DNA of 64,000 nucleotides from an uncultured Arachnia sp. (GCA_947493995.1 CANLTJ010000005.1:1-64000); one strand, 5' to 3'; counted from the stretch's first letter, positions 1 to 9,752 are shown. Numbers and translations are program-made. The notes: generated from the letters alone by a model not told the origin.

Positions 1-96
1 ATCGGTATACCTCTTCCTCTTACCCATCCCACACCCCAGATCATCAAAGGTGTTGCGTTGATGTCCTGAACCCAAGGCCATATGTTGCTGCCATGG

Positions 97-201
97 CCAG
101 TAAATGCAGCGTGTCCGGTCGTTCAACCACGCCGTGACCAGTGAATGCGGCGTGTCCGGCCGCCCACGCACGCCGGGACAGGTGAATGCGACGCGGTCAG
201 G
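97..201. repeat. 41-bp imperfect tandem repeat, about 2.5 copies
   Basis: Copies start at 97, 138 and 179 and share a core like CCAGTGAATGCGGCGTGTCC. Copies 1 and 2 match at 33 of 41 bases by eye; the third is partial and runs into the 3' end of the hydrolase gene on the minus strand. The first 96 bases of the window show no gene I can support. The unit could be a small intergenic repeat family or part of a terminator region; there is no cas gene nearby and spacers are absent. Confidence 0.6.
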
Positions 202-1852
202 AGCAGGTGGTGCCGTCCTCGGGGGCGACGCCGTCCTCGAGATACCTCGCGACCGCATCGCTGATGCACTCGTTGCCGCCGGTGACGGCACCGTGTCCGG
301 CACCGTCGAACGTCAGGAGCACAGCGGGCTCCAACTGCTCGGCCATTGAGACGGCATGCTCATATGGAGTGGCGGAATCCCCCGTGGTGCCGACGACCAG
401 AATGGTTGGCGCGCCCTCGGCCGTCAGCTTCAACTGTGGCGCCGGGGCGGCGGTCCAGGTCTCACAGACGAGGTCAATACCCATGTTGGTACCGAAGACC
501 GGGGAGTTGCCCCTGTTCTCCTCCCACCACTCGTACGACCCGTCGATGCCCTCGTCGGTGGAGTCAACGCAGCGCGTGGCGGGGAAGGCAAACGCCACAG
601 TCTCCCACGACTGCTCGCCGCGGCCGTTGAGTTCGTCGGATGCCTCCAGTAGGTAGCTGCCATCTCCCTGCATCGCTTCGGTGATGACGTAGGTGAGCGA
701 GGGGTAGGCCTCTTCGTCCGAGTACAGGAACAGTGCGATCCCCGTGGTGGCCAGACCCTGCGTCAGAACGCGATCCTCCACCTCTATGGGGTCGGCGTCG
801 AGGCCCGCGAGGAAGTCGGCAATGCCAGCCACCACGTCGTCGGCCGAATCGCCAAGAGTGCACTTCTCACTGTCCGCACACCACTCGGCATAGTTGCGCA
901 GAGCCAGCTCGAAACCCTCGGACTGTGAGGCCGACTCCTCGTCGTTGGTGATGTCGACGGCCGAGTCCAGCACCAGACGTCCGGCGCGATCCGGGAACAG
1001 CTCCGCGTAGACGGCCCCGATGTAGGTGCCGTAGGAGACGCCCACGTAGTTCAGTTTGTCGGCTCCCAGGAGGTGTCTCAGCAGGTCCAGGTCTCGCGCA
1101 TTCTCGATGGTCGTGAGGTGGTCCAGCAGCGCGCCGGAGTTCTCGCGGCACTGTCGAGCGAACTCTGCCCAGCCCTCCTCCAGGGCTGCGCGCTCCGCGG
1201 CGTCATCCGGGGAACCGTCGAGCTCGAACACTTCGTCAGTCTGTTCTGTGGTCCCGCACTCGACGGCGGTGGACTCGCCGGTCCCGCGGGGATCCCAGCC
1301 CACGATGTCGTAGCCCTCCCAGGCGTCCGGACCCAAGTTGCTCGCGAAGCTCTGCCCGCCGAAGCCCGGACCGCCGGGGTTCACGAACAGCGGCCCCCGT
1401 GTGAGGTCCGCGGAGGGCACCTTTCGCATGGCAATCTCCACGGCCGCCCTTCCGGGCTCCTCCCAGTCCAGAGGTGCCTTCACCTGCGCGCACAGTTCCT
1501 CGCCGCACGGCTGCCAGTCCACTTCCTGTTCCCAGTACGGTTCAAGATCATCACCCAGCGCCTCCGGCAGGGCGTCCGCTGTCGCGTCCGTCCCCGCGTT
1601 CAGCTGGCGATCCTCATTCAGCTCCTCCCCGCGGTCCCACATCTCATGTTCGTCAACCGGCACCGGCGGTACGCCCGGCTGGGGTTCAGTGGGGTCAACT
1701 TCGGGCGGCGTCTGCACCGAAGGTACCTGCGGTGGGGCCGGCGGATCCGGGATGGGGCCGCCAGCCATGCCGAGGAAGAAGAACGACGACACCAGGGCGA
1801 CCACGAGAAGCACCACAAGGCCCTGTGTCAGTCCCACCCAGTTCTTGCGCAT
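197..1852 (-). CDS. Secreted alpha/beta-hydrolase, TAP-like peptidase family
   Basis: Predicted serine hydrolase of the tripeptidyl-aminopeptidase-like group (551 aa), acting outside the membrane on peptides or small esters; the substrate is unknown. A hydrophobic segment at about residues 8-30 is followed by a Pro-rich stretch, fitting a signal anchor or signal peptide. The nucleophile elbow GVSYG places Ser at about residue 273. The C-terminal part carries the TAP_C-like segment with GDSATPYEH and GAGHG, supplying the Asp and His. I chose the ATG at 1852 rather than 1873 because GAGGAG sits seven bases upstream. Cys pairs in the mature part suggest disulfides. It is transcribed alone, with a non-coding stretch on its upstream side. 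Confidence 0.85.
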   Translation of the reverse strand: MRKNWVGLTQGLVVLLVVALVSSFFFLGMAGGPIPDPPAPPQVPSVQTPPEVDPTEPQPGVPPVPVDEHEMWDRGEELNEDRQLNAGTDATADALPEALGDDLEPYWEQEVDWQPCGEELCAQVKAPLDWEEPGRAAVEIAMRKVPSADLTRGPLFVNPGGPGFGGQSFASNLGPDAWEGYDIVGWDPRGTGESTAVECGTTEQTDEVFELDGSPDDAAERAALEEGWAEFARQCRENSGALLDHLTTIENARDLDLLRHLLGADKLNYVGVSYGTYIGAVYAELFPDRAGRLVLDSAVDITNDEESASQSEGFELALRNYAEWCADSEKCTLGDSADDVVAGIADFLAGLDADPIEVEDRVLTQGLATTGIALFLYSDEEAYPSLTYVITEAMQGDGSYLLEASDELNGRGEQSWETVAFAFPATRCVDSTDEGIDGSYEWWEENRGNSPVFGTNMGIDLVCETWTAAPAPQLKLTAEGAPTILVVGTTGDSATPYEHAVSMAEQLEPAVLLTFDGAGHGAVTGGNECISDAVARYLEDGVAPEDGTTCS

Positions 1853-1974
1853 CGAAAAGCTCCTCGCGTTCATTCAGGACTGAACGCTACACAACGGCTC
1901 CAAGACCAGCCGAACCTTTTCTTGCCCCCCGAGCGCATGTCTGCCACCGACGACTTCAGTTGTGGCGCAGGACA

Positions 1975-2198
1975 ATGATGGTGGTGGCGACCATGGGGAA
2001 GAACACCGTGGGCATCGTCGTAGCGATCGGGCAGGTTTGGGAAGCACTGATCAATGCCGTTCTAGGCGAGAACTTGGCCGGGCGGGATGAGATGGAGTCA
2101 CTACGGCGCGTGTACTTCAATGCCCATATCCAGATGTTGGGGCACCAGATCGCCCGATCCGGTGCGCCGCAGCCAGGGCACGTTTGGTCAGTGACTCC
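1975..2198 (+). pseudogene. Possible remnant reading frame in the intergenic gap
   Basis: The gap of about 345 bases between the hydrolase and the DoxX-like gene holds a plus-strand open frame beginning ATG ATG (1975/1978). It reads like a real protein for about 70 codons (for example GQVWEALINAVLGENLAG), with mostly G/C third positions. It then runs without a stop into the antisense of the next gene, where its composition becomes typical of a shadow frame. No ribosome site is convincing and I do not recognise the product. It may be the 5' part of a gene whose end was lost, or chance. Nothing else is visible in this gap. Confidence 0.25.
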
Positions 2199-3704
2199 TC
2201 AGCCCTCGCGCTCCGCCTTCGCGGCCGCCCTGGAGGCACGGAAGGCACCGTCGATGCCCCACCTGCCGCCGCCCATGCTGAGGAGCAGCAGTCCGACGGC
2301 AGCCAGCAGGAGGTCCGTGTCCCCGATGAAGCCGGCCGTGTCGGCCTCGACGATGGGGAAGTTGCCCCAGCGGATGAAGACGAGCGACGCCACGGCAATC
2401 GCAAGAAGGAGGAAACCGACGAGCCGCTGCAACAGACCGATCACGAGGAACAGCGCGAGGCCGCCCAGCGTGAATCCGAGAATCCAGGCCACCAATCGCG
2501 GCTCGGGGATGAGCGGGTAACCGGCCAGGAAATTGGCAGTGGCGTCCACGCCGCTCCCGAGAATCTGCCAACTGGTGACGCCCAGGATGCTCGCGGTGAC
2601 GAGGCGCAGAATGAAGAGCCCCAAGCTGGGGAAGAACTTGTCCGTGGTGACGCGTTTCTGCCCGGCATCCTCACGGCTGGCGTTCTCGGACGATGTGGCG
2701 ACGGCGCCGAGCCGCTGGTCACGGGCCTGGCGTTCAGCAGCCAGACGGGCCTGCAGCCTCTCCTCCTCCACGTCAACATCCGGGTACGTGTCCTCGACGA
2801 CGGCGGTGGGCTCCGCACCATCGGCGCGGTACAGATCATCCGGGATGGCGCCGGTGGTCTCGGAGTCGGGCGCCACGACGGCCACTGGAACGGCCTGTGT
2901 CGCCTCCATCTCCTCGTCGTTGACGTCAGGACGTCGGTCGTCGCCGTCGACGCCGCCTTCCTCGTGTCTCGTCTCCGTGGTGTGTTCGGTGTCGTCGACC
3001 GCACCCTGTCTCTCGTAGTCGAACGCCGCGGTGTCGTCGACCGCACCATCTCCAGCGGACTCGAACGGGGCGGTGTCGTCAGTGCCGGTTGGAGCGTCGT
3101 TCCCCGTCGAGGTTTCCGCCATTGCCGCCTCCGCTGGCACCGGATCGACGGCAAAGTACTCCGCTGCTTCTCCTGAGATCTCCTCGCCGTCTTCGTTGTC
3201 CTCGACAGCGCTCGCTTCATCGTCGGCCGCGGAGGCATCGGCCACGAGGGGACGCGGACGTGATGTCGCCGCATCCGGCTCCTCCGACGCAGACTCCCAC
3301 AGCGTTGGCTCATCCGTCTCCGACGTGGCAGCCGTCGCGCCGGGCTGTTCAGATGCATCGATGTGCACCGGATCCAGACCGTCGTCGTCGGCATCGCCCA
3401 CCGGATCATCCCCAGTACCGCCACCTGTTTCATCCGAGCGGTACTCCTCCTCGGAGTCCGGCTCCTGTCCCGGCACCGGCTCCCGCTCCGGCTGTTCCGC
3501 GGTATGGGGGGAGGCAGCCGTGGGAGCGCTTGGCGGTGTCTGCGCTCTCGGAGCCGCGACGGGCACCGATTGTTCACTGGAGTAGTCATCCCACTCCACG
3601 GGACTCAGCGCCGTGCCGTACTCGCTCGGCTCCTCGCGCCAGTCCGCGTCCTCGTCATGAGGCGTCCCCTGACGCACCCACCCGCCTTCAGCACCTACTG
3701 CCAT
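2199..3704 (-). CDS. DoxX-like membrane protein with long acidic N-terminus
   Basis: A 501-aa protein of unknown role. Residues 1 to about 330 are acidic, rich in Glu, Asp, Ala, Ser and Thr, and likely disordered and cytoplasmic. The last 150 residues have four hydrophobic segments spaced as in the DoxX family, ending with GGGRWGIDGAF, which resembles the family's closing G-GR-SLD motif. DoxX-like domains are small membrane proteins linked to redox functions in some bacteria; that role is not shown here. The start at 3704 is supported by GGGAGGAG seven bases upstream; an earlier ATG at 3737 lacks one. It lies 91 bases downstream of holB on the same strand and could share its transcript. Confidence 0.6.
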   Translation of the reverse strand: MAVGAEGGWVRQGTPHDEDADWREEPSEYGTALSPVEWDDYSSEQSVPVAAPRAQTPPSAPTAASPHTAEQPEREPVPGQEPDSEEEYRSDETGGGTGDDPVGDADDDGLDPVHIDASEQPGATAATSETDEPTLWESASEEPDAATSRPRPLVADASAADDEASAVEDNEDGEEISGEAAEYFAVDPVPAEAAMAETSTGNDAPTGTDDTAPFESAGDGAVDDTAAFDYERQGAVDDTEHTTETRHEEGGVDGDDRRPDVNDEEMEATQAVPVAVVAPDSETTGAIPDDLYRADGAEPTAVVEDTYPDVDVEEERLQARLAAERQARDQRLGAVATSSENASREDAGQKRVTTDKFFPSLGLFILRLVTASILGVTSWQILGSGVDATANFLAGYPLIPEPRLVAWILGFTLGGLALFLVIGLLQRLVGFLLLAIAVASLVFIRWGNFPIVEADTAGFIGDTDLLLAAVGLLLLSMGGGRWGIDGAFRASRAAAKAEREG

Positions 3705-3795
3705 GGAAAAACTCCTCCCGCTGGATTGCTGCCCCACATCTTTCCATCACAGCCGCGAAATATGCTGACGCCGCGCAGGGAACCGCCCGTCCGCC

Positions 3796-4989
3796 TCAAC
3801 TGCGGGACGCGTGGGCGATACTCACCATCAGGGATTCCATGACAAGCAACGGCGCCACATTGTTCTCCAGAGCCGTTCGTGCGGCGAGGACGGCATCCAG
3901 TGCCCGGATGGTTCGCTCACCCGTCGAGCGATCCGCAAACGGCCGGATCTCGTCGGCGAGGTCTTGGTTGATGAGAGGGATATCGGTTGAACTCTGGGCC
4001 GCGAGCACGTCCCGGAAGTAGCCGGTCAGCTCCGTCAAGACTCTGTCCAGGGAGTCACGTTGCATGCGCTTGGCGCGCATCTTCTGCTGGTCCTCCAGAT
4101 CCCGGATGGCGGCCGCAGCATTGCGGGGCTTTGTTCCACGGGCACCCACCCCCAGGGCTTGTTGCAGATCGGCAAGTTCGCGGGCGTCCATCTCCCCGGT
4201 GGCCTGGGCGGCTTCCTCGGCGCTCGATTTCACCAGGTTGTCAGCAGCCGTCAGGCAGTCCGTGAGCGTCTTCAACCGGGACGGGAGGGTGAGCACCTCC
4301 CGACGACGGATCCGGGCGGTGTCCGAGCGGGCAAGCATGCGCGCACGCCCGATGTGGCCCTGCGCCACCCGTGCACTGTGAGCGGCCAGGGCCGGTGATA
4401 CACCGTCGCGCTCAATGAGGAGTTGCGTCACCGAGTCATCGTCGGGCGTGACCAGACGCAGTTCGCGGCAGCGGGAGCGGATGGTGACGATCACATCGTC
4501 GGCGCTGGGCGCGCACAGCAGCCAGACCGTCTTCGGTGCTGGTTCCTCCAGCGCCTTCAACAGGGCATCGGCACCCCGTTCGGTGATGCGGTCCGCGTCC
4601 TCCACCACCACCACCTGAAACCGCCCCCCGACCGGCGACACGTTGGCGCGACCCACCAGCGCCCGCACCTCATCCACTCCGATGGAGAGCTGTTCGGTAC
4701 GCAGAAGCGTCACGTCAGGATGGGCTCCCGAGAGGGAGGTACGGCAGTCATTGCAGTGACCACAGCCTCCCCGGCTGCACTGCAGAGCGGCAGCGAATGC
4801 GCGAGCAGCGTTGCTCCGGCCCGAACCCGGAGGCCCCACGAACAGCCACGAGTGGGACATGGAGTGGGGGTTGTGGGTCCCCGCCTGCCGAGCGTGCGAA
4901 AGCGCATCGCTGCCGGTGGCCACGGCGCGCCGCAACACGGCCACGGCCTTGCTCTGGCCGACAAGTTCACCCCACACTCCCTCAGTCAC
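3796..4989 (-). CDS. holB: DNA polymerase III subunit delta prime
   Basis: Clamp-loader subunit delta' (397 aa) that helps load the sliding clamp on DNA. The AAA+ fold shows a P-loop-like GPPGSGRS in which the usual Lys is Arg, as in delta' subunits that do not hydrolyse ATP. A four-Cys zinc module lies at about residues 71-83 (CSRGGCGHCNDC). The Walker-B-like VVVEDADRITERGADALLKALEEP and a sensor-1-like IRSRCR follow. The GTG start at 4989 has AGGA about eight bases upstream. It follows tmk by 55 bases on the same strand, a pairing common in bacteria. Confidence 0.93.
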   Translation of the reverse strand: MTEGVWGELVGQSKAVAVLRRAVATGSDALSHARQAGTHNPHSMSHSWLFVGPPGSGRSNAARAFAAALQCSRGGCGHCNDCRTSLSGAHPDVTLLRTEQLSIGVDEVRALVGRANVSPVGGRFQVVVVEDADRITERGADALLKALEEPAPKTVWLLCAPSADDVIVTIRSRCRELRLVTPDDDSVTQLLIERDGVSPALAAHSARVAQGHIGRARMLARSDTARIRRREVLTLPSRLKTLTDCLTAADNLVKSSAEEAAQATGEMDARELADLQQALGVGARGTKPRNAAAAIRDLEDQQKMRAKRMQRDSLDRVLTELTGYFRDVLAAQSSTDIPLINQDLADEIRPFADRSTGERTIRALDAVLAARTALENNVAPLLVMESLMVSIAHASRS

Positions 4990-5044
4990 ACAGCCATCCT
5001 GTCACTCCGCACCGACAATGCGGTTCCCGGATCATGCCCAGCCC

Positions 5045-5659
5045 TCAGTGACCAACCAGCGTCATGACGCGGGAGGAGATCGTCTGCGCCAGTTCCTCAC
5101 GTGGCCGCCCGGCCTCGAGCACGAGGTAGCGGTCCGGGTCCTGCTCGGCCAGATGCAGCAGATGTCTGCGCGCCCGGCTGTGGAACTCCAGACCGGCGCC
5201 CTCCAGCCGATCCTTGACGCTGATGCGGCTCAGCGCCTCGGAGGGGTCAGCGTCGAGCAGGACCGTGAGGTCCGGACGCACGTCCTCGGTGGCCCAGCGC
5301 GCCACGAGAGCCACCTCCTCCGACGCGAGCGAGCGGCCGGCTCCCTGGTAGGCGATCATCGAATCAACGTATCTGTCGCTCACCACGACGGCGCCGCGCT
5401 CCAGCGCGGGCGCCACCACTTCGTGGAGATGCTGGGCCTTGTCAGCGGCATACATGAGGGCTTCGGCGCGTGGGGCGACGTCGCCGTGACCGTGGTCCAG
5501 GATCAGGGTGCGGAGCTTGGCCCCCAGATAAGTCCCACCGGGTTGCCGCGTCACCACGTGGTCGATGCCGGAATCAGCGAGGAAGGAAGCGAGTGACTGC
5601 ACCTGCGTCGACTTGCCGACACCGTCGCCCCCTTCGAAAACGACGAATACGCCCGTCAT
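5045..5659 (-). CDS. tmk: Thymidylate kinase
   Basis: Phosphorylates dTMP to dTDP in the cytoplasm (204 aa, normal length). The P-loop FEGGDGVGKST is near the N-terminus, followed by the DRYVDSMIAYQGAGR segment that binds dTMP and forms the catalytic centre. The ATG overlaps the stop codon of the upstream CYTH/CHAD gene by four bases (ATGA), so the two are probably translationally coupled. The order tmk-holB is a common replication-gene pair. Confidence 0.95.
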   Translation of the reverse strand: MTGVFVVFEGGDGVGKSTQVQSLASFLADSGIDHVVTRQPGGTYLGAKLRTLILDHGHGDVAPRAEALMYAADKAQHLHEVVAPALERGAVVVSDRYVDSMIAYQGAGRSLASEEVALVARWATEDVRPDLTVLLDADPSEALSRISVKDRLEGAGLEFHSRARRHLLHLAEQDPDRYLVLEAGRPREELAQTISSRVMTLVGH

Positions 5660-7029
5660 GTGGACCTCTTCGCCTTGGTCAGCAGCCGACGCAGTTCGTC
5701 CAGCCGATCAGGCCACAACTCGACGAAACGAGCTCGCTCCGCGGCCGCGGACGCACGGAGCCGCTCCATCTGGCGGCCGAGCGAAAAGGCCTCTTCCACG
5801 CCCAGACCATCGAGGTCGATCGCGGTCTCATCCCGATTGGCAGTGCACGACCGGAGGTGTTCGGTCACGGCCTGCAGACGTCGAGCAATCCTGCGCAGGG
5901 GTTTGCCCAGAACGGGTTCGGCGACCGACGCCGATACGGCCAGCATCTCCCCAGCACCCAGCGCCGCCTCCCACGCCTCGTCCGCGGAGCCGACGGTGAG
6001 AGCACCGCACCGCTCTGCCATGATGACCGCAGCCTGCTGCGCGCGCTGCAGCAACAGGGGCGCCGCTTCCGCGTCGCCGATGTCCCCCAGTTTGGGCGCG
6101 CGAACTTCGGTCACGAGAGCGTCGGCCACATCCAGGGCAACCTGAGTCGCATCGACGAGATTGTCCAGCGGCACATCCTTCAACAGGTGTTCCACCTTCT
6201 CCCGCCACGCCGGAGCGAGTGCGTGTGCCAGTCCTCGAAGGTCGCGCTGGACTGATTGCAGCTGGGCGTTGAGGGCTGCGACGTGCGGACGGCGGGCCCT
6301 GCCCGCATCCAGCAGAAGCACGGTGATGCCTCTCAGGTCAGCGGCGAACACCGCGGAGACCAGTTCCTGCATGGTGGCGTTGCTGCGCAGGGGCTGCGGC
6401 ACCGGGAAATCCGTCAATCCGGTTGCCGGTGCCCCCAGTCGCTGCTGCACCGTGGGGAACTGCTCCACCCGCGTGGCGCCGATCTGTCCCATCGCGTCGA
6501 GCACGGATTCCCTCTGCCGGGACGTCATTTCCGATGTCGGCCGCAGCGTCACTTCACGGTGGCGACGATCTGCGGATCCGTCGCGTCGCAGCAACACCTT
6601 CTCGTCGCGGATATGGGCCAGGGCGACGTCGCCGTCGGCACGCAGTACGTACTCGCGTCGGTCGTACTCGAGCGCGGCGACCGGCCCCAACGAAGCACGC
6701 CTGATGATCGGTGCAATCATGCGCACGAACTCCTCGGGCAAGCTGCCCTCGGGCCCGACGGGTTCCACCCGCTCGGCGGGGAGCCTCGGCTGCCATGACG
6801 GCGCCGACAGATACCACTCCCCCTGACCTGCGACCACACGGTGGGCCATGACGACGCCTGCGCGCAGCAGTCGTTCGTCCTCGGAGTCGAAGATGGTCAC
6901 ATCCCGGGATTCAGCGACTGAGGCCAGCTGGGACACCCGGTTGATCCCCACCGAGGCGGAGATCATCGCGGGGGAGGTGGATTCGTCATCCAGCTCGAAG
7001 CGCAGCTCCGGCGCTACTTTTCTGGCCAT
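5656..7029 (-). CDS. Divergent CYTH-CHAD domain protein
   Basis: A 457-aa cytoplasmic protein. The first half (about residues 1-200) looks like a degenerate CYTH (triphosphate tunnel) domain: TIFDSEDERLLRAGVVMAHR, then EWYLSAPSW, then alternating strands rich in Arg, Glu and Asp. The second half is all-helical and His/Arg/Lys-containing, with segments such as LQSVQRDLRGLAHAL typical of a CHAD domain, which binds polyphosphate-like anions. CYTH-CHAD proteins are tied to inorganic polyphosphate in other bacteria. The start has no close rival. It lies 14 bases after topA and overlaps tmk by four, so topA, this gene, tmk and holB look like one transcript. The family call rests on pattern, not alignment. 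Confidence 0.6.
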   Translation of the reverse strand: MARKVAPELRFELDDESTSPAMISASVGINRVSQLASVAESRDVTIFDSEDERLLRAGVVMAHRVVAGQGEWYLSAPSWQPRLPAERVEPVGPEGSLPEEFVRMIAPIIRRASLGPVAALEYDRREYVLRADGDVALAHIRDEKVLLRRDGSADRRHREVTLRPTSEMTSRQRESVLDAMGQIGATRVEQFPTVQQRLGAPATGLTDFPVPQPLRSNATMQELVSAVFAADLRGITVLLLDAGRARRPHVAALNAQLQSVQRDLRGLAHALAPAWREKVEHLLKDVPLDNLVDATQVALDVADALVTEVRAPKLGDIGDAEAAPLLLQRAQQAAVIMAERCGALTVGSADEAWEAALGAGEMLAVSASVAEPVLGKPLRRIARRLQAVTEHLRSCTANRDETAIDLDGLGVEEAFSLGRQMERLRASAAAERARFVELWPDRLDELRRLLTKAKRST

Positions 7030-7043
7030 GGCGCGCGGTTCCT

Positions 7044-9752
7044 CTAGCCCGTGGAGGTACCGGACTGCTGTGCCGAGGTCTTTTTCGCTGGGGCCTTCTT
7101 CGCGGCCGGTTTCTTGGTGCCCGTCTTCTTTGCAGCTGGCTTGCGGGCTGGTTTTTTGGCCGGGCCCTTGGCGCGCTTCTCGGCAAGGAGTTCGAAGGCC
7201 CTTCCCTGGTCGATGTCCTCGGGTGAGTCGTCGCGGCGCAGAGTGGCGTTGGTCTCCCCGTCTGTGACGTAGGGGCCGAAGCGTCCGGACTTCAGCACGA
7301 CGGGCTTGCCGGACAAGGGATCCTCGCCGAACTCCTTCAGCGGCGGCGCTGCGGCGGCCCGGCCCCGCGTTTTGGGTTGCGCATAGATCTCCAGGGCCTC
7401 CTCGAGTGTGATGTCGAAGATCTGTGACTCACTGGTCAGGGACCGGGAATCGGTTCCGCGCTTGAGGTACGGTCCGTAGCGGCCGTTCTGGGCGGTGATC
7501 TCGGTGCCGTCGGGATCCGTGCCCACCACACGGGGAAGACTGAGGAGCCGCTTGGCGGTCTCGAGGTCCACCGTGTCCAGCGTCATGGACTTGAACAATG
7601 ACGCGGTGCGCGGCTTGCGTGATTTGGGCGCGTCCTCGGGCAGGATTTCCGTCACATAGGGGCCGTAGCGTCCGTTCTTGGCCACCACCATCAAGCCGGT
7701 GTCGGGGTCGACGCCCAGTTCGCGTTCCTCGTCGAGAGGTGTGCTCAGCAGTTCCTCTGCCACCTCTGGCGTCAGCGCATCCGGCGGAAGATCCTCGGGC
7801 ACGTTCGCCCGCCGACCATCGGCGGATTCGACGTAGGTGCCGTAGCGCCCCACGCGAACATCGATGCCGGAGTCCTTGAGGGGGAAGGTCGACAGACCCC
7901 GGGCGTCGATGTCGCCGAGCTCACTGACCAGGGTTTCGAGGCCCTGGTGCTCGGCACCCTCGGGACCCCGGTAGAACTCGGTGAGGACTTTCAGACGATC
8001 GGCGTTGCCAGCGGCAATCTCGTCGAGCAGATCCTCGAGTTGGGCGGTGAATGTGTAGTCCACCAGCTCGGCGAAATGCTCCTCCAGCAGGCGGGTGACC
8101 GCGAAGGCGAGCCACGTCGGCACGAGCGCGGAACCTTTCTTGAACACGTAGTCGCGGGCGGTGATGGTCCGGATGATCGACGCGTAGGTGGAGGGGCGGC
8201 CGATCTCCAACTCCTCCAGCTTGGCCACCAGCGATGGCTCCGTGTAACGCGCCGGTGGCTTGGTCTCGTGACCCGACGCCGTCATCGATTCGGGGTAGAC
8301 CTCCTGCCCCTGCTCAAGCTGGGGCAGCCGGGACTGGGAGTCGTCCGAGGCGGCATCGTCGTCGACGCCCTGTACGTAGGCCTTCAGGAAGCCGTGGAAC
8401 ACAATGGTGCGGCCGGAGCTGATGAGCTCGACATTCTCGACGGGCCCGTGCGCGAGTTCCACGGGGGTTTGCAGGCGCGCGTCGATCTTCACGGTCAGCT
8501 GCTCGCCCCGGGCGTCGGCCATCTGGGAGGCGACGGTACGCATCCACACGAGGCGGTACAGCTTGAGGAGATCACCGTGCAGGCCAGTCCTGTCAGGGTG
8601 AACGAAGGAGTCACCAGCTGGCCGGATGGCTTCGTGGGCCTCCTGTGCGTTCTTCACCTTCGATGCGTAGAAGCGGGGCTTGGCGGGCAGGTACTTCTCA
8701 CCGAAGAGCTCCGCGACCTGGGCACGGGCGGCCGTGACGGCGGAGGCCGCCAGTGTCACCGAGTCCGTACGCATGTAGGTGATGAAGCCCTTCTCATAGA
8801 GCTCCTGGGCCACCGACATCGTGCGCTGGGAGGTGAAGCCCAGCTTACGGCCCGCCTCCTGCTGCAGCGTGGTGGTGCGGAACGGTTCGTAGGGGCGCCG
8901 CGTGTAGGGCTTCGCCTCGACGGAGGTGACCGTGAGCGACGCCGCCTCCAGAGCTTCAGCCAGTCTCTTGGCCGACGCCTCATCGAGGACGAGGGCGTCG
9001 GCGCTGGTGAGCTGCCCGTCGGCATCGAAGTCGCGGCCCTGTGCGACTTTGGAGCCTCCGACGGTGCCCAACCGGGCAGGGAATGTGCGGGGCTCTGCGC
9101 CCTCTCCGGCGTCCACCACGGCGTCGAGGTCCCAGTACGAGGCGGGCACGAAGGCGATGCGCAGCCGCTCGCGGTCCACGATCAGACGGGTGGCCACGGA
9201 CTGCACCCGTCCGGCGGAGAGTTTCGGCATGACCTTCTTCCACAGCACGGGGGAGACCTCGTAGCCGTAGAGGCGGTCCAGGATTCGGCGGGTTTCCTGC
9301 GCGTCGACGAGGTCCACGTCGAGGTCCCGGGGATGGGAGACGGCCTCGGCGATGGCGTTGGACGTGATCTCGTGGAAGACCATCCGCCGTGCGGGCACCT
9401 TGGGTTTGAGTTCCTGCAGCAGGTGCCACGCGATGGCTTCGCCCTCGCGGTCACCATCGGTGGCCAGCAGGAGCTCGTCGACTCCCGCCAGTTTTGACTT
9501 CAGGTCCTTGATGGTGGCCTTCTTGTCGGCACCCACCACGTAGAGGGCCTCGAAATCGTTGTCCACGTTCACGCCCGTGCGCGCCCACTTCTCACCCTTG
9601 TACTTGGTGGGGACATCGGCCGCACCCTTCGGGAGGTCGCGGACGTGCCCGCGGCTGGACTCCACGATGTAGCCATCGCCCAGGTATCCGGCGATCTTCG
9701 TGGCTTTCGTGGGCGACTCGACGATCACGAGACGCTTGGGTGTGCCAGCCAT
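7044..9752 (-). CDS. topA: DNA topoisomerase I
   Basis: Type IA topoisomerase relaxing negative supercoils (about 902 aa). The Toprim domain begins with VIVESPTKATKI; the acidic DGDREGEAIAWHL is present; the catalytic Tyr is at about residue 326 in GFITYMRTDS. The C-terminus has several FGPYV/GRYGPY-type repeats without zinc-finger Cys, followed by a Lys/Ala/Pro-rich tail, as in other actinobacterial TopA. I prefer the ATG at 9752 (MAGTPKRLVIVESP) with GAAGAAGG upstream; an in-frame ATG at 9770 is possible. A TAGCAT hexamer upstream could be its -10 element. Confidence 0.96.
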   Translation of the reverse strand: MAGTPKRLVIVESPTKATKIAGYLGDGYIVESSRGHVRDLPKGAADVPTKYKGEKWARTGVNVDNDFEALYVVGADKKATIKDLKSKLAGVDELLLATDGDREGEAIAWHLLQELKPKVPARRMVFHEITSNAIAEAVSHPRDLDVDLVDAQETRRILDRLYGYEVSPVLWKKVMPKLSAGRVQSVATRLIVDRERLRIAFVPASYWDLDAVVDAGEGAEPRTFPARLGTVGGSKVAQGRDFDADGQLTSADALVLDEASAKRLAEALEAASLTVTSVEAKPYTRRPYEPFRTTTLQQEAGRKLGFTSQRTMSVAQELYEKGFITYMRTDSVTLAASAVTAARAQVAELFGEKYLPAKPRFYASKVKNAQEAHEAIRPAGDSFVHPDRTGLHGDLLKLYRLVWMRTVASQMADARGEQLTVKIDARLQTPVELAHGPVENVELISSGRTIVFHGFLKAYVQGVDDDAASDDSQSRLPQLEQGQEVYPESMTASGHETKPPARYTEPSLVAKLEELEIGRPSTYASIIRTITARDYVFKKGSALVPTWLAFAVTRLLEEHFAELVDYTFTAQLEDLLDEIAAGNADRLKVLTEFYRGPEGAEHQGLETLVSELGDIDARGLSTFPLKDSGIDVRVGRYGTYVESADGRRANVPEDLPPDALTPEVAEELLSTPLDEERELGVDPDTGLMVVAKNGRYGPYVTEILPEDAPKSRKPRTASLFKSMTLDTVDLETAKRLLSLPRVVGTDPDGTEITAQNGRYGPYLKRGTDSRSLTSESQIFDITLEEALEIYAQPKTRGRAAAAPPLKEFGEDPLSGKPVVLKSGRFGPYVTDGETNATLRRDDSPEDIDQGRAFELLAEKRAKGPAKKPARKPAAKKTGTKKPAAKKAPAKKTSAQQSGTSTG

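Noticed and set aside
97..201. CRISPR array
   Set aside because: The repeat units are directly contiguous with no unique spacers, and there are no cas genes.
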